A program made the translations under genes and the position numbers. Shown here piece after piece: positions 47,620 through 58,610 of a stretch of DNA of 64,000 bases. The DNA is taken from positions 74,054-138,053 of the forward strand of contig PS015034.1 in assembly GCA_048213135.1 (NCBI GenBank), written 5' to 3'. How positions within the stretch are numbered: position 1 is the first letter of the stretch; each line of letters begins with the position of its first letter. The notes under the pieces are model-generated. The model made no database searches and was not told the origin of the DNA. It worked only from the letters and a program-made list of their open reading frames with translations. The DNA is from Reclinomonas americana ATCC 50394. Its lineage: Eukaryota > Jakobida > Jakobea > Jakobida.

Positions 47620-48591
47620 CTCTCCCTTGCCACTCTCTCTCTCTTTCTGCTTGTGTCGGTGATGGTGGTGGTGGAAAGGATCGCTTCTTCTGTCTCGTGA
47701 GAGTGCGCTGCTGCGATCGACTGTGCGCGTCTGCATATTCTGCGCTCGCCATTCGCGCGCGCGTACGCGTGTGTGTGAGAAGGATCCTCCTCCCCCATTT
47801 TTGGTCAATGTTCTTCTGTTGTTGTTGTTGCTGTTGTCATGTTAGAATCGTGCGTGGTGGTGGTGTGAGAATGAGTGGTGCTTAAGTTGCGCCACCTCTC
47901 CACCTCCTCCTCTTTGTGTGGTGTGTCTGTCGCGCTCGTTTGAGAGCGTGGTTGTACGTTGACGCGCTGCGATTGGTGATCACCGTTGAGTTGTACTCTC
48001 CTGAGTGGCCCACGAGCAGTGGAGGCGCGCGTGGTTTGCGCTGCCTCGAATCGTCAGCAGTGAGTGTGTGTGTGTTGTTACCTTGTGTGTTGCGTTGTAC
48101 TTTTTTGTTTTCGATCAAGCACTGTGTGTCGCTGCGGGCGAGCTTACGAATGAGCTCGCCTCTGTGCTGCTGTGTGCTTGCTCACGTGCACGTGTGTGTA
48201 TGTGTGTGTGTGTGCGTGCCGACAACTGTGCTTGCCAAGTGGCGTGGAGCTCTTGTGCCAATGATGTGCCAGTTGTCGTGCCTCTTTTTTTGTGTATGCC
48301 TCGTGCTCATGTCTTGTCTTGCCGTATCCCCCCCTTACTTGCTAGCATGTGATCGCGCCTAAATGAACCTGAATCGGTGGCTTGTGTTGCACTCGGCACG
48401 TCCGCGTTCGGGTTAAACATGAACATGCGACACGGACACAATGCAGCACCAGCAGCACCAGCACCACAATCTGCTGCACATGCACAGCAACACCTCCGCG
48501 CAGCGACGTAACATGGACGACTGAAGCGAGCTCGCATTCGTCGGTCGCGACAGACACAGACAGACATTGATTTCGCCAATAGCGCGCGTAT
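47620..48591. other. Region with no convincing exon
   Basis: GT-rich, with several open frames of low-complexity Cys/Val/Arg composition. One segment near 47950-48058 (LVITVELYSPEWPTSSGG) ends at a plausible GTGAGT donor and might be an exon, but I find nothing to join it to. Confidence 0.35.
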
Positions 48592-51500
48592 ATGCAGGCT
48601 CCATCGGCACTGTCGCGATCTGTGGCTGCACACGCGGCTGCCACAGCTGCGGCTGCTGCAGCTGCCAATGCGGACGCAGGAATGACACCGCTGTTGCTTG
48701 CACACCCGTCGCCGTCCACACCAGAGAGCCCTGCTGCGGTCGCCTCTGCGTCGCCCCTGGTCACTGGTGGTGGAGGAGGTGGAGGAGGAGGAGGAGCACA
48801 GGGTGCTGCGCGAGGAGCGGCAGCCGCCAACATGAATGCACAGGTGTGGGAGTGGAGAACGTCATCTCACTCTCGTGTGTGTGTGTGTAAGTTGACTTGG
48901 TTGTGGCGGTGGGCAGATGCACACGCGGTTGTATGCACGTGCGTCGGTGGTGACGACCACAGTGGCCAACGTGTGTTACGCGCCTCCGGAGGAGACGCTG
49001 TTTGATAACACGCGCAGTGTCGACATTCATGTGCCGACAGAGTTGGTGTTGCCGCCTGATGCACTCGGCGGTGCGTGTTGAGCAGGAGTGCTTCTGTCAC
49101 TGTGCGTTCTCTGAAGTTGAGTGTGTGTGTCTGTGCAGGCGTGGCGGTGGCCAGAGCCATGGCATCGTACCAGGGCAGCAATGGAAGCCGAGCTGGACGA
49201 CTTGGTCGTGAAACGGTAATGCCGCTGAGCACTGCGCGACGACCCGTGCTGGTCATGGTCCCTGGAGGTGCGCCGCCTTGTGTGCATGTATGTGTGTGTG
49301 TGTCTGCGTGTGGGCATGCCCATNNNNNNNNNNNNNNNNNNNNNNNNNNNNNNNNNNNNNNNNNNNNNNNNNNNNNNNNNNNNNNNNNNNNNNNNNNNNN
49401 NNNNNNNNNNNNNNNNNNNNNNNNNNNNNNNNNNNNNNNNNNNNNNNNNNNNNNNNNNNNNNNNNNNNNNNNNNNNNNNNNNNNNNNNNNNNNNNNNNNN
49501 NNNNNNNNNNNNNNNNNNNNNNNNNNNNNNNNNNNNNNNNNNNNNNNNNNNNNNNNNNNNNNNNNNNNNNNNNNNNNNNNNNNNNNNNNNNNNNNNNNNN
49601 NNNNNNNNNNNNNNNNNNNNNNNNNNNNNNNNNNNNNNNNNNNNNNNNNNNNNNNNNNNNNNNNNNNNNNNNNNNNNNNNNNNNNNNNNNNNNNNNNNNN
49701 NNNNNNNNNNNNNNNNNNNNNNNNNNNNNNNNNNNNNNNNNNNNNNNNNNNNNNNNNNNNNNNNNNNNNNNNNNNNNNNNNNNNNNNNNNNNNAATCCTG
49801 TGACTGCAGGTCACTGGATGATGGGATCGAGGGCGACTGTTGGACAGCAGTTGGCGGCCGAGGCCGCTCGTCGCGGCTACGTGGGTGTCTCGGTGTCGGT
49901 GCGTCTCACTCCCGCGCTCTCGGCTGCTTTACACATGCTCATGCGCTCTTGGCAGTACCGAGCCACGTCGTGGGCCTGGCTGTACGTGCTCGGCAAGATC
50001 CTGGTATTCCTGCTGCTCACGGCACACTATGCGCCATTCGTGTACTTTTACTTCCCGTGGCCTCTCCTGTGGAAGCTGGTGTTCATCGGCGCCATATCGG
50101 TGTTCTACTGGATCCGCTTCTTGATCTCCGACTGTCGCAACTTGCGATCGGTGTCACAACGAGGTGCTCTGTCGCTTGTCGTGATGCTGGTGGTAGTTGT
50201 GGCGGTGCAGGTGTCTCACTGTCTGCTCGGCATGCAGGATCCGAGTTCCCCACGCACATACAAGACGTGGGGCAAGCGGTGCGGTGGGTGCGGCAAAACA
50301 TCCACCTGTACGGCGGCGATCCAGATCAGATCATTCTCNNNNNNNNNNNNNNNNNNNNNNNNNNNNNNNNNNNNNNNNNNNNNNNNNNNNNNNNNNNNNN
50401 NNNNNNNNNNNNNNNNNNNNNNNNNNNNNNNNNNNNNNNNNNNNNNNNNNNNNNNNNNNNNNNNNNNNNNNNNNNNNNNNNNNNNNNNNNNNNNNNNNNN
50501 NNNNNNNNNNNNNNNNNNNNNNNNNNNNNNNNNNNNNNNNNNNNNNNNNNNNNNNNNNNNNNNNNNNNNNNNNNNNNNNNNNNNNNNNNNNNNNNNNNNN
50601 NNNNNNNNNNNNNNNNNNNNNNNNNNNNNNNNNNNNNNNNNNNNNNNNNNNNNNNNNNNNNNNNNNNGCCGGTCATTCGGTCAGTGGTTTCCTTACGTGT
50701 GTTCGACACGGGACTCGTTGACTCACGACTTGTGGATCCTCGCTACGCAGGCTGGATCACATTTGATCTCGCTGCTGGCCGTGTCACCCAAGCTGCGCGA
50801 GTCGGCACAGCTCGGCGACTTTACCTACATCAAGGGCATTGTGTGCCTCAGTGGCATTTTTGATCTCACAGACACGTCGCTCAAATTTTGTTGGTGAGTA
50901 CCACTACCAGCAGCAGCGGCAGCATCAACATTCTCCCTAACACATGTTGTTCCTGTTGGTTGTGTAGTTTCGGGCACTGCTTCCAGGTGGCACCGATTTT
51001 CGGCTGCAGCTGTCGCCGCAACGAGCAGTACTCTCCCGTGCACCTGTGCCGTCGTCTGGCCGACCAGTTCAAGCGCTTCCGCAGCCGCTCGCTGTACGGC
51101 AGTAACTCGGCGTCGACCAATGGAGGACCCACGGCTGGCCTGAAGGCGCTGGCGGGTGCATCGCCACAACTGCCGCCACCGCCACCACGTGGTCCTGTGG
51201 GGAAGAGTGCCCCCGATGTTCCACTGCTCTCGGCGGCGGCGCGATCGACACGCTCGGCACAGACGCCAGACTACGATGTGGGACTTACGGCGGGCGATGT
51301 CGACGATTTGCTTGATCGCCNNNNNNNNNNNNNNNNNNNNNNNNNNNNNNNNNNNNNNNNNNNNNNNNNNNNNNNNNNNNNNNNNNNNNNNNNNNNNNNN
51401 NNNNNNNNNNNNNNNNNNNNNNNNNNNNNNNNNNNNNNNNNNNNNNNNNNNNNNNNNNNNNNNNNNNNNNNNNNNNNNNNNNNNNNNNNNNNNNNNNNNN

Positions 51501-53355
51501 NNNNNNNNNNNNNNNNNNNNNNNNNNNNNNNNNNNNNNNNNNNNNNNNNNNNNNNNNNNNNNNNNNNNNNNNNNNNNNNNNNNNNNNNNNNNNNNNNNNN
51601 NNNNNNNNNNNNNNNNNNNNNNNNNNNNNNNNNNNNNNNNNNNNNNNNNNNNNNNNNNNNNNNNNNNNNNNNNNNNNNNNNNNNNNNNNNNNNNNNNNNN
51701 NNNNNNNNNNNNNNNNNNNNNNNNNNNNNNNNNNNNNNNNNNNNNNNNNNNNNNNNNNNNNNNNNNNNNNNNNNNNNNNNNNNNNNNNNNNNNNNNNNNN
51801 NNNNNNNNNNNNNNNNNNNNNNNNNNNNNNNNNNNNNNNNNNNNNNNNCGAACGCAACTTGATTGTGCAGATTGAGGTCATGGTACGAGTTCATCAGCAA
51901 GAACGGCGGGATCCAAAACGGTTGCGACCGTGCTCGAGAGCGCGGGTGGTGCGGATCGTACAGGTGGGAGAGCAACGAGCGGAACGTGTCCTCGTCGGCG
52001 TCGCCCATCCGTGTGGCCAGCTCCTCTCTCTCCGCGTGCAAGTCGGCGGCCGACGACTGATAAAAGTTGCCGTCGTCGTCGCGTTCCGAGTACGCACCGC
52101 CTCCTCGTGCGGCCGAGTAGCCAACCGACGAGCCGCCCCAGTCGTTCGGAGTGCGACCAGTCGATGCACCGCGTCCTGCAAACGTGGCCTGGTAACTGCC
52201 TCCCCGAGAGAATGGTGGCGGTACGGTGGTACCAGTTGAGAGCCCCGGTCGAAAGCCACCCGAGATCGGCGTTCCATGCTCAAACGACTGCGACAAGTTG
52301 AGGTCGCGCGGCANNNNNNNNNNNNNNNNNNNNNNNNNNNNNNNNNNNNNNNNNNNNNNNNNNNNNNNNNNNNNNNNNNNNNNNNNNNNNNNNNNNNNNN
52401 NNNNNNNNNNNNNNNNNNNNNNNNNNNNNNNNNNNNNNNNNNNNNNNNNNNNNNNNNNNNNNNNNNNNNNNNNNNNNNNNNNNNNNNNNNNNNNNNNNNN
52501 NNNNNNNNNNNNNNNNNNNNNNNNNNNNNNNNNNNNNNNNNNNNNNNNNNNNNNNNNNNNNNNNNNNNNNNNNNNNNNNNNNNNNNNNNNNNNNNNNNNN
52601 NNNNNNNNNNNNNNNNNNNNNNNNNNNNNNNNNNNNNNNNNNNNNNNNNNNNNNNNNNNNNNNNNNNNNNNNNNNNNNNNNNNNNNNNNNNNNNNNNNNN
52701 NNNNNNNNNNNNNNNNNNNNNNNNNNNNNNNNNNNNNNNNNNNNNNNNNNNNNNNNNNNNNNNNNNNNNNNNNNNNNNNNNNNNNNNNNNNNNNNNNNNN
52801 NNNNNNNNNNNNNNNNNNNNNNNNNNNNNNNNNNNNNNNNNNNNNNNNNNNNNNNNNNNNNNNNNNNNNNNNNNNNNNNNNNNNNNNNNNNNNNNNNNNN
52901 NNNNNNNNNNNNNNNNNNNNNNNNNNNNNNNNNNNNNNNNNNNNNNNNNNNNNNNNNNNNNNNNNNNNNNNNNNNNNNNNNNNNNNNNNNNNNNNNNNNN
53001 NNNNNNNNNNCGCGTGTGTGTGTGTCCACCCACTGTCTTTTTCTTGTGATCTCATGCGTCCTTTGTGATGCACAGACGGAGGCAATGCGCGATTCGCTGA
53101 CCAAGTTGGGCGTGCCGAGTCACTTGGTGAGATTACGAGACAGATCGTGCAACGGACACGGCCTCATTATCAGTCTGGTGAGTGGTGGGGTGTGGAAAGG
53201 ATGATTGTAGGAGAGGCAAATACTCACCGATGTCTGTGTGTGCGTGCATGCAGGTGGGCTCTGCCACGGATCACACTAGTCCGGTGGTGTTTGACTTTAC
53301 CGACGCACTCACTCGCGAATGGGATCTGGAGACGGGTGCAACAGACACGGAATAA
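48592..53355 (+). CDS. Alpha/beta hydrolase with membrane insert, ICME-like
   Basis: Exons visible: 48592-48843 (Ala/Gly-rich leader), 48917-49070, 49139-49267, 49810-50163, about 50238 to the gap, 50668-50679, about 50750-50883, about 50969 to the gap, then 53076-about 53180 and about 53254-53355. Fold markers run in order: an oxyanion strand PVLVMVPGG joined to HWMMGSRATVG, VRQNIHLYGGDPDQI before the nucleophile, the serine motif GHSAG, CLSGIFDLTD, and a C-terminal His (NGHGLII). The acid (SYHDLN) lies in the inverted contig 51849-52313. The closest family I recognise is isoprenylcysteine methylesterase and its relatives. Unusually, two hydrophobic helices (KILVFLLLTAHYAPFVYFYF and LLWKLVFIGAISVFYWIRFL) lie between the oxyanion motif and the nucleophile. 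The TAA stop is inside an AATAAA hexamer. Confidence 0.72.
51849..52313 (-). other. Gap-bounded contig with hydrolase exon on the wrong strand (probable scaffold inversion)
   Basis: Read on the minus strand it gives one open exon: a Gly/Ser-rich loop (GGSYQATFAGRGASTGRT), then HAEREELATRMGDADEDTF, then PPFLLMNSYHDLNLHNQ, ending in phase 0 at a GTTGCGT donor 10 nt from the gap. This is the acid-bearing strand expected between the GHSAG half (ending at 51320) and the next plus-strand exon at 53076, which starts in phase 0 with TEAMRDSLTKLG. Joining them restores the usual hydrolase order. N gaps lie on both sides (51321-51848 and 52314-53010). Confidence 0.78.
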
Positions 53356-53356
53356 A
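53351..53356 (+). promoter_or_regulatory. AATAAA overlapping the hydrolase stop codon
   Basis: The hexamer contains the TAA stop (53353-53355) of the ICME-like gene, so the 3' UTR may be only a few tens of bases and must reach into the opposing gene. Confidence 0.5.
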
Positions 53357-53392
53357 GTGCACCAGGGCATCTGTATACTTGTTGGATCTGCC

Positions 53393-54868
53393 TCACAGTT
53401 TCGCCTGCAGCAGTGATGAAGGTAACACTGGTGCTGGAGTTGTCCGTGTCGATCGTTCCGGTGCGCTAGCTTGCTGCTCCCCCAGCCACTTGGCAATGTC
53501 GGCCCACAGTGGTCTGCCGATCTGATGTCAGCACATCGTTGATAGAAGAAGTGGATGAGTGCACAGATTGTACGGAACTTGCTGGAGACGCGGAAGCAGT
53601 CAAAGTGACCTGCAAGTCAACGTCAGTGAAGACGCAACGGACGATGATGGTGACGGTGAGCAGACCAATGTGCTTGAGGTTGTATGACGACGGGTCAATG
53701 TGTCGACGATCAACGAAGGATGAGTGGCGATACACCTCTGCCGCGAGCGGGTGAGCAAGCTGAGTGGTGGCAGCATATTTCACGAAATGCATACCGTACG
53801 CCAACGAGTCCGCGGCCTCCTTGGGGCAGTATGCCTGGTCGTCGGTGAAGGACAGTGACAGGATCGGGGCACGGATCTTCTGGTATGCACTCCACTGGCG
53901 CATGTGGTTCGGGCGGAACATGTACCTGGTGAGCAAGCGATGCCTGAGTGAGTTGTCCACGACAAAGTACGCAGGCATCACGCACTGTGGATGGCGACCC
54001 CAGTGCGTCCACTGTTGCATCACACCAGCTGGCAGCGACTGCAAGCAAGATGAGAGACTTGCCTGACGGCCTGCAGCGTGGCGATTGACAACTCACCTCG
54101 CCCATGCCGATGAGATGCGACGGAAAGTACCCGTACACGCGCGTCAACAGCGGCCCCCAGACGTACCACAGTATGGTAAGCGATACCCGACTACGTGTCG
54201 AGTCAGCGCACGATCGCACGCAGCGTGCAGGCGATCGCGAAAACGCAACTGCAGGCTCCACGGCCAGTTTCGCAACGCGCCGACTTGCGCAGCCACGAGA
54301 ACCACCGCTGCACGGATCGAGCTCAGTTGAGGCACGCATACAAGCAAGCACCAAACACACAGTCTCACCGTCCACGCGGCTCGCCAGCTCCGGTCGCAAC
54401 ATGCCAATGATCTGCCCGCCGAGCGAGTGACCGACCACATCGAACCGTCGCGCCTGCACGCTCTCCAAGCAGAAGTGGGCCATCGCCGACAGATCGATGT
54501 GTCCCCACGTACTCAGCGACGCCGAAAAGCCGCGCAGGTTGACGGGCGATCCCTATTCACAGCTGGCGCGTGAGCAACAACAACAGCGCGGAGTTGGCAT
54601 ATGCATCGCATCGGGGTTGACGAGAAGACCTCCTTCTGCGGTCGCCTGCTCGGCGGCACACTCCCACCAATGCCACGGTAATCGAACAGCACCACTGTCG
54701 CTCCATGCTCACGACACAAGTACTCCGCAAAGGCCGCATAGAACCGCGTACCGCGGACTCCGATGGCGGGAACGCACAACACGCAGTGATCGCGCAGTGA
54801 CAACAACCCATCGCCACCACTGGTGTTGGTGTACTGCACGCCCGTTAGCGTGAATCCATCGTCAGCAA
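53393..54868 (-). CDS. COG4757-type alpha/beta hydrolase
   Basis: Exons on the minus strand join in phase: 54868 (gap edge) to about 54680, 54552-54369, about 54312 to 54250, about 54195-54098, about 54027 to 53660, a short exon near 53610 and the last one ending at 53393. They encode DGFTLTGVQYTN, the strand TVVLFDYRGIGGS, LRGFSASLSTWGHIDL, the nucleophile VVGHSLGGQIIGML, VVLVAAQVGALRNWPW, LLTRVYGYFPSHLIGMGE, LPAGVMQQWTHWGRHP, the acid LSFTDDQAYCP, KHIGHFDCFR with the catalytic His, and PLWADIAKWLGEQQ. This order matches the bacterial family COG4757 nearly throughout. The substrate is unknown. The last two exons are only found by following splice phase, since the unspliced frame reads on into an unrelated tail. 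The N-terminus is in the 103-N gap at 54869. Confidence 0.78.
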
Positions 54869-54971
54869 NNNNNNNNNNNNNNNNNNNNNNNNNNNNNNNN
54901 NNNNNNNNNNNNNNNNNNNNNNNNNNNNNNNNNNNNNNNNNNNNNNNNNNNNNNNNNNNNNNNNNNNNNNN

Positions 54972-55471
54972 CTCGTCAGCACACGCAACTCACACACGAA
55001 CGCAAGCAAGACACCAACCCCAGAGCTGCTGGTGTTGAAGGCCTTGAAGTACTGCGCACGCCACGCCACACGTCCATGAGTACACTGCGACACACACACG
55101 CACACACTGTGCGTACTAACCTGCTGGCAGTACGTGCTCGGCACACCCCACTGCACCATCACCCTGTTGAACTTGTCTCTGTGTCGTGGTGCAATTGAAT
55201 CAGAACCAGAATATCGAATAAAATGACCCCCACTCTCTCGCAACAGCAAAACGTGCACGCACGCGAGTGCCTCTCTACGTGCACACGTCACTATCAACAC
55301 CGCATGCCTCCACGGAGATAACACCCCGCGAAATCCGCGGTTTTTTTCTCGCGAAGATGGGGCGTGAGCGCCACATTCAACGGTAAGACTCCCTTCTCAC
55401 AAACAAGAAAAAAAGTGAATCTATGCCCACACACAAACACAGCACTGCGACACTCACTGACGCGCACAGAC
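54972..55471 (-). other. Gap-bounded contig with EF-hand-like exons, orientation doubtful
   Basis: On the minus strand two short exons, about 55182-55121 and about 55054-55023, encode DKFNRVMVQWGVPSTYCQQ and YFKAFNTSSSG, with an intron exactly between Q and Y. The phosphatase gene downstream has the paralogous pair LLVELGANRHYCRQ and YFKAFGG with the intron at the same place (57803/57873). So this contig either carries an N-terminal EF-hand of the phosphatase gene and is inverted, or belongs to a separate minus-strand EF-hand gene, or supplies the first exon of the COG4757 gene (a Met opens MVQWGVPSTYCQQ). Confidence 0.45.
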
Positions 55472-55891
55472 NNNNNNNNNNNNNNNNNNNNNNNNNNNNN
55501 NNNNNNNNNNNNNNNNNNNNNNNNNNNNNNNNNNNNNNNNNNNNNNNNNNNNNNNNNNNNNNNNNNNNNNNNNNNNNNNNNNNNNNNNNNNNNNNNNNNN
55601 NNNNNNNNNNNNNNNNNNNNNNNNNNNNNNNNNNNNNNNNNNNNNNNNNNNNNNNNNNNNNNNNNNNNNNNNNNNNNNNNNNNNNNNNNNNNNNNNNNNN
55701 NNNNNNNNNNNNNNNNNNNNNNNNNNNNNNNNNNNNNNNNNNNNNNNNNNNNNNNNNNNNNNNNNNNNNNNNNNNNNNNNNNNNNNNNNNNNNNNNNNNN
55801 NNNNNNNNNNNNNNNNNNNNNNNNNGTGCGCAGAGCTTTGTTGACTTGTTGTTTTTCTTCGTTGACTCAACATGTGGGCGAATGACGGCAG

Positions 55892-58407
55892 GTGTTTGGC
55901 GACATTCACGGCCAGTTTCCTGATCTGCTCGAATTCTTCACCACATACGGATCGCCCAATCACCGCACTGGCGACATCCGCTTCGTCAACTATGTGTTTG
56001 TGGGAGACTTTGTGGATCGCGGCCGCTACTCGCTGGAGGTCATCGTGCTGCTGTTTGCGTTGAAGCTGCGGCATCCGGAGCGTGTGTGTTTGGTGCGCGG
56101 CAATCACGAGGACCGACTGATCAATGAGGTGGGTGTGAGAGTCTTGGATGGCCGATGCCACCATCGTCTGCGCAAGTGTACTGAGCGCTTGCGGTGTTGT
56201 TGTTGTTGTTGTTGTTCGCAGGCGTACGGTTTCCTCGACGAATGCCGAGAGCGACTGGGCGAGCAGGTCGGTGAGGATGTGTGGAACATGTACAATGAGG
56301 CGTTTGACTGGCTGCCACTTGCGTGCACGTGCGTACCGCCTCGCCACTCTGTTGTTGCTGCTGTTGCCAACTGATGTGCAACACACAGAATCGAGCAAAA
56401 GATTTTGTGCATCCACGGCGGCATTGGCGGCTCGATTCATCATCTGGGCCAACTGCAAAACATCAAGAAACCAATAGAGGTGCCAGAGGACATTGAGTGC
56501 GAACAAGATCGGATCATCATCGATGCGCTGTGGAGCGACCCGACGGAACACGATCGCGTGCATGGTGTACATCCGAACCTGCGTGGTGACAACATTGTGG
56601 CCTACGGCCCCGACCGCGTCAAGCAATTCTGTCGCGACAACGGGTTGGACCTCATCTTGCGTGCGCACGAATGTGTGGATGGCGGATACGAGTTCTTTGC
56701 CGACGGTCACTTGATCACCATTTTCTCGGCTACCAATTACTGCGGCAGGTGTGTGAGGCGTGCGGGTGGCAAGTCGGTGGCATGTTGCTCATCTAATGCC
56801 CTTTTTCGCAGATACGAAAACAACGGTGCGATTGCCGAGATCACACTGGAGGGACGTGGTCAGGCCATCAAGGTCCGACAGAAGGTAATCAGCGCCAAGT
56901 CCGCCGAGGAGGCGGCCAGAAGGTGGAATGCAACGCAGTTCAGGCCGCCAACGCCACCGCGTGGGCACGGCAAGAGGAGTCCTCGCGACGAGGTTGACGA
57001 CGAGGTCTACGAGAAGAGGGTGTGTATAGTTTGTGTGTGTGATCGACTGTCGTTTCTGCTGTCAATGCTCACAGTGCATCTTGTGGTCAGTTACCCAAGG
57101 TGTCTGCATTGTCGCTGGACGAGTCACCACCGTCGCCACCAAAGCGACAGGGAAGCACCGCTCCGTTGCGGAATCGCTTCTCCAATCAGGGTGGTGCGAA
57201 TGGCGCGGGTGGCAGCGGAGCGCTCGTGGGCGGCAGTGGTGTGGCGCAGAGGTACTGCACTGTCCCCCGCGCATGTTGTTGATTGTGTCGCCGTTGCTCA
57301 TGTGACGCCCACCCCCACAGTTCACCTGGGATGATGCACCAGAGCGAGCGCATGACGACCATGCTGTCGCGTGGCGGAGGTGTCGGACCGTCGTCTCCTG
57401 CCCCTGTACCCAATGTCAAGTACGCCGGCGAGTATTTCCCGCCCGAGGTGGAGCAGTTCTTGCGAGTATCCGAGGTGTCGGCCGAGCGCATTGGCCATGT
57501 TGCGTGCATGGTAGACAGAGGGAGGGGGAGGAAGGGAGAGAGAGAAGAAGGGAGGAGGGAGGGAGGGAAAGAGAGAGAGAGATAAGAAAGAGGTATGAGT
57601 ATGTGTAAGAGAGAGGCAGCGTGCGGGGGGCAGTGGGGTTGTGTGTCGGTGCCCCATCGCTCACGCATTCTCCACAGGCGCGAGAGCTGTACGACGTCGC
57701 GCTGCGGGACGAGCCGGTTGCTGTGCGGGAACAGGGTCTCAATGAGGCACAGTTCACCAATCTGTTGGTGGAGTTGGGCGCCAATCGTCACTACTGCCGT
57801 CAGGTTTGTCGGATGGCATCGTTCGGAGGGAGAGATGTTTTGTCGCTCATATGAACTGTGTTGGTGCTCCAGTACTTCAAGGCGTTTGGTGGCATAACAA
57901 CAGGTCGCGTCAATTTCGCGCAAATGGTGGCTGGCCTGGTGGTGCGTGCTGTGCATTCCTCTCTGAAGCCAGGCGTGGGGGAGTTCGTTTCNNNNNNNNN
58001 NNNNNNNNNNNTCACCTTGGTGTTGTGTTTGTGAACAGGCCATGGATCCCAACACGCCACACGCGGTGGACGACATCACGGGTGAGACGCGTCTGCGATA
58101 CATCTTTGCCGTGTACGACCTGAATGAGGACGGCACGCTGGAGCACGACGAGTTGATCCACATGATACGACACATTCGACGAGGGCGCAACGAGGAGACG
58201 AGCACGCAGACGGTGGAGAACGACGTCGCCGAGTACATTGCCAGTCTGCGAAAGCAGACCGGTACTGCCAAGTCCTCGTTTACGATGCAAGAGTTTTGCG
58301 ACGCTGTCAAGGCACTAACTTCCGTGGCACGTCCACTCTCTTCCGACTGCCACGAGCGCCGTTTTGACGCACGCGCCGTGAGTGGTCGGGAGCTTGTATT
58401 TGAGTAA
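55892..58407 (+). CDS. PPKL/BSU1-like Ser/Thr phosphatase with C-terminal EF-hand
   Basis: Exons: 55892-56128, 56222-56328, 56389-56748, 56812-57019, 57091-57251, 57321-57498 (or 57510), 57678-57803, 57873-57941 and 58039-58407, all in phase (about 604 residues visible). The catalytic domain shows the PPP metal and phosphate motifs GDIHGQ, GDFVDRG, RGNHED, HGGIGG and RAHECVDGG. LWSDPTEHD...GPDRVKQFC is typical of the PPKL (Kelch-phosphatase, BSU1) branch. A Ser/Pro/Gly-rich linker (57091-57480) leads to an NCS/calcineurin-B-like EF-hand pair: a degenerate first loop (YFKAFGGITTGRVNFAQM) and a canonical second loop DLNEDGTLEHDE. The protein probably couples calcium to dephosphorylation. No Kelch repeats are seen, but the N-terminus is in the 354-N gap at 55472. 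Confidence 0.82.
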
Positions 58408-58610
58408 TCTCTCCTTTGTGTTGCCTCGTCGAGTGCATCTGTTCGCTCATCTCTCGTATATACATGTGTGTGTGTGTGTGTGTGTGTGTTATGTTTTGCA
58501 ACGAAAAAGAATGAAGTTCGGATTGTGGTGGTACAATGTGCACGGACGACAGACAGAAGGAGGAGGCAAGAGCAGGGGGAGAGACGGGCGAGGGAGCGAA
58601 AGAGGATTGA

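Noticed and set aside
50164-50237. Third hydrophobic helix (LVVMLVVVVAVQ) in the ICME-like hydrolase
   Set aside because: Splicing at the phase-1 donor at 50164 is needed to reach FPTHIQDVGQAVRWV in frame, so this stretch is intronic.
53466-53660. Unspliced C-terminal tail of the COG4757 hydrolase (LTVTIIVRCVFTDVDL and beyond)
   Set aside because: Splicing instead restores KHIGHFDCFR and PLWADIAKWL, which match the family end.
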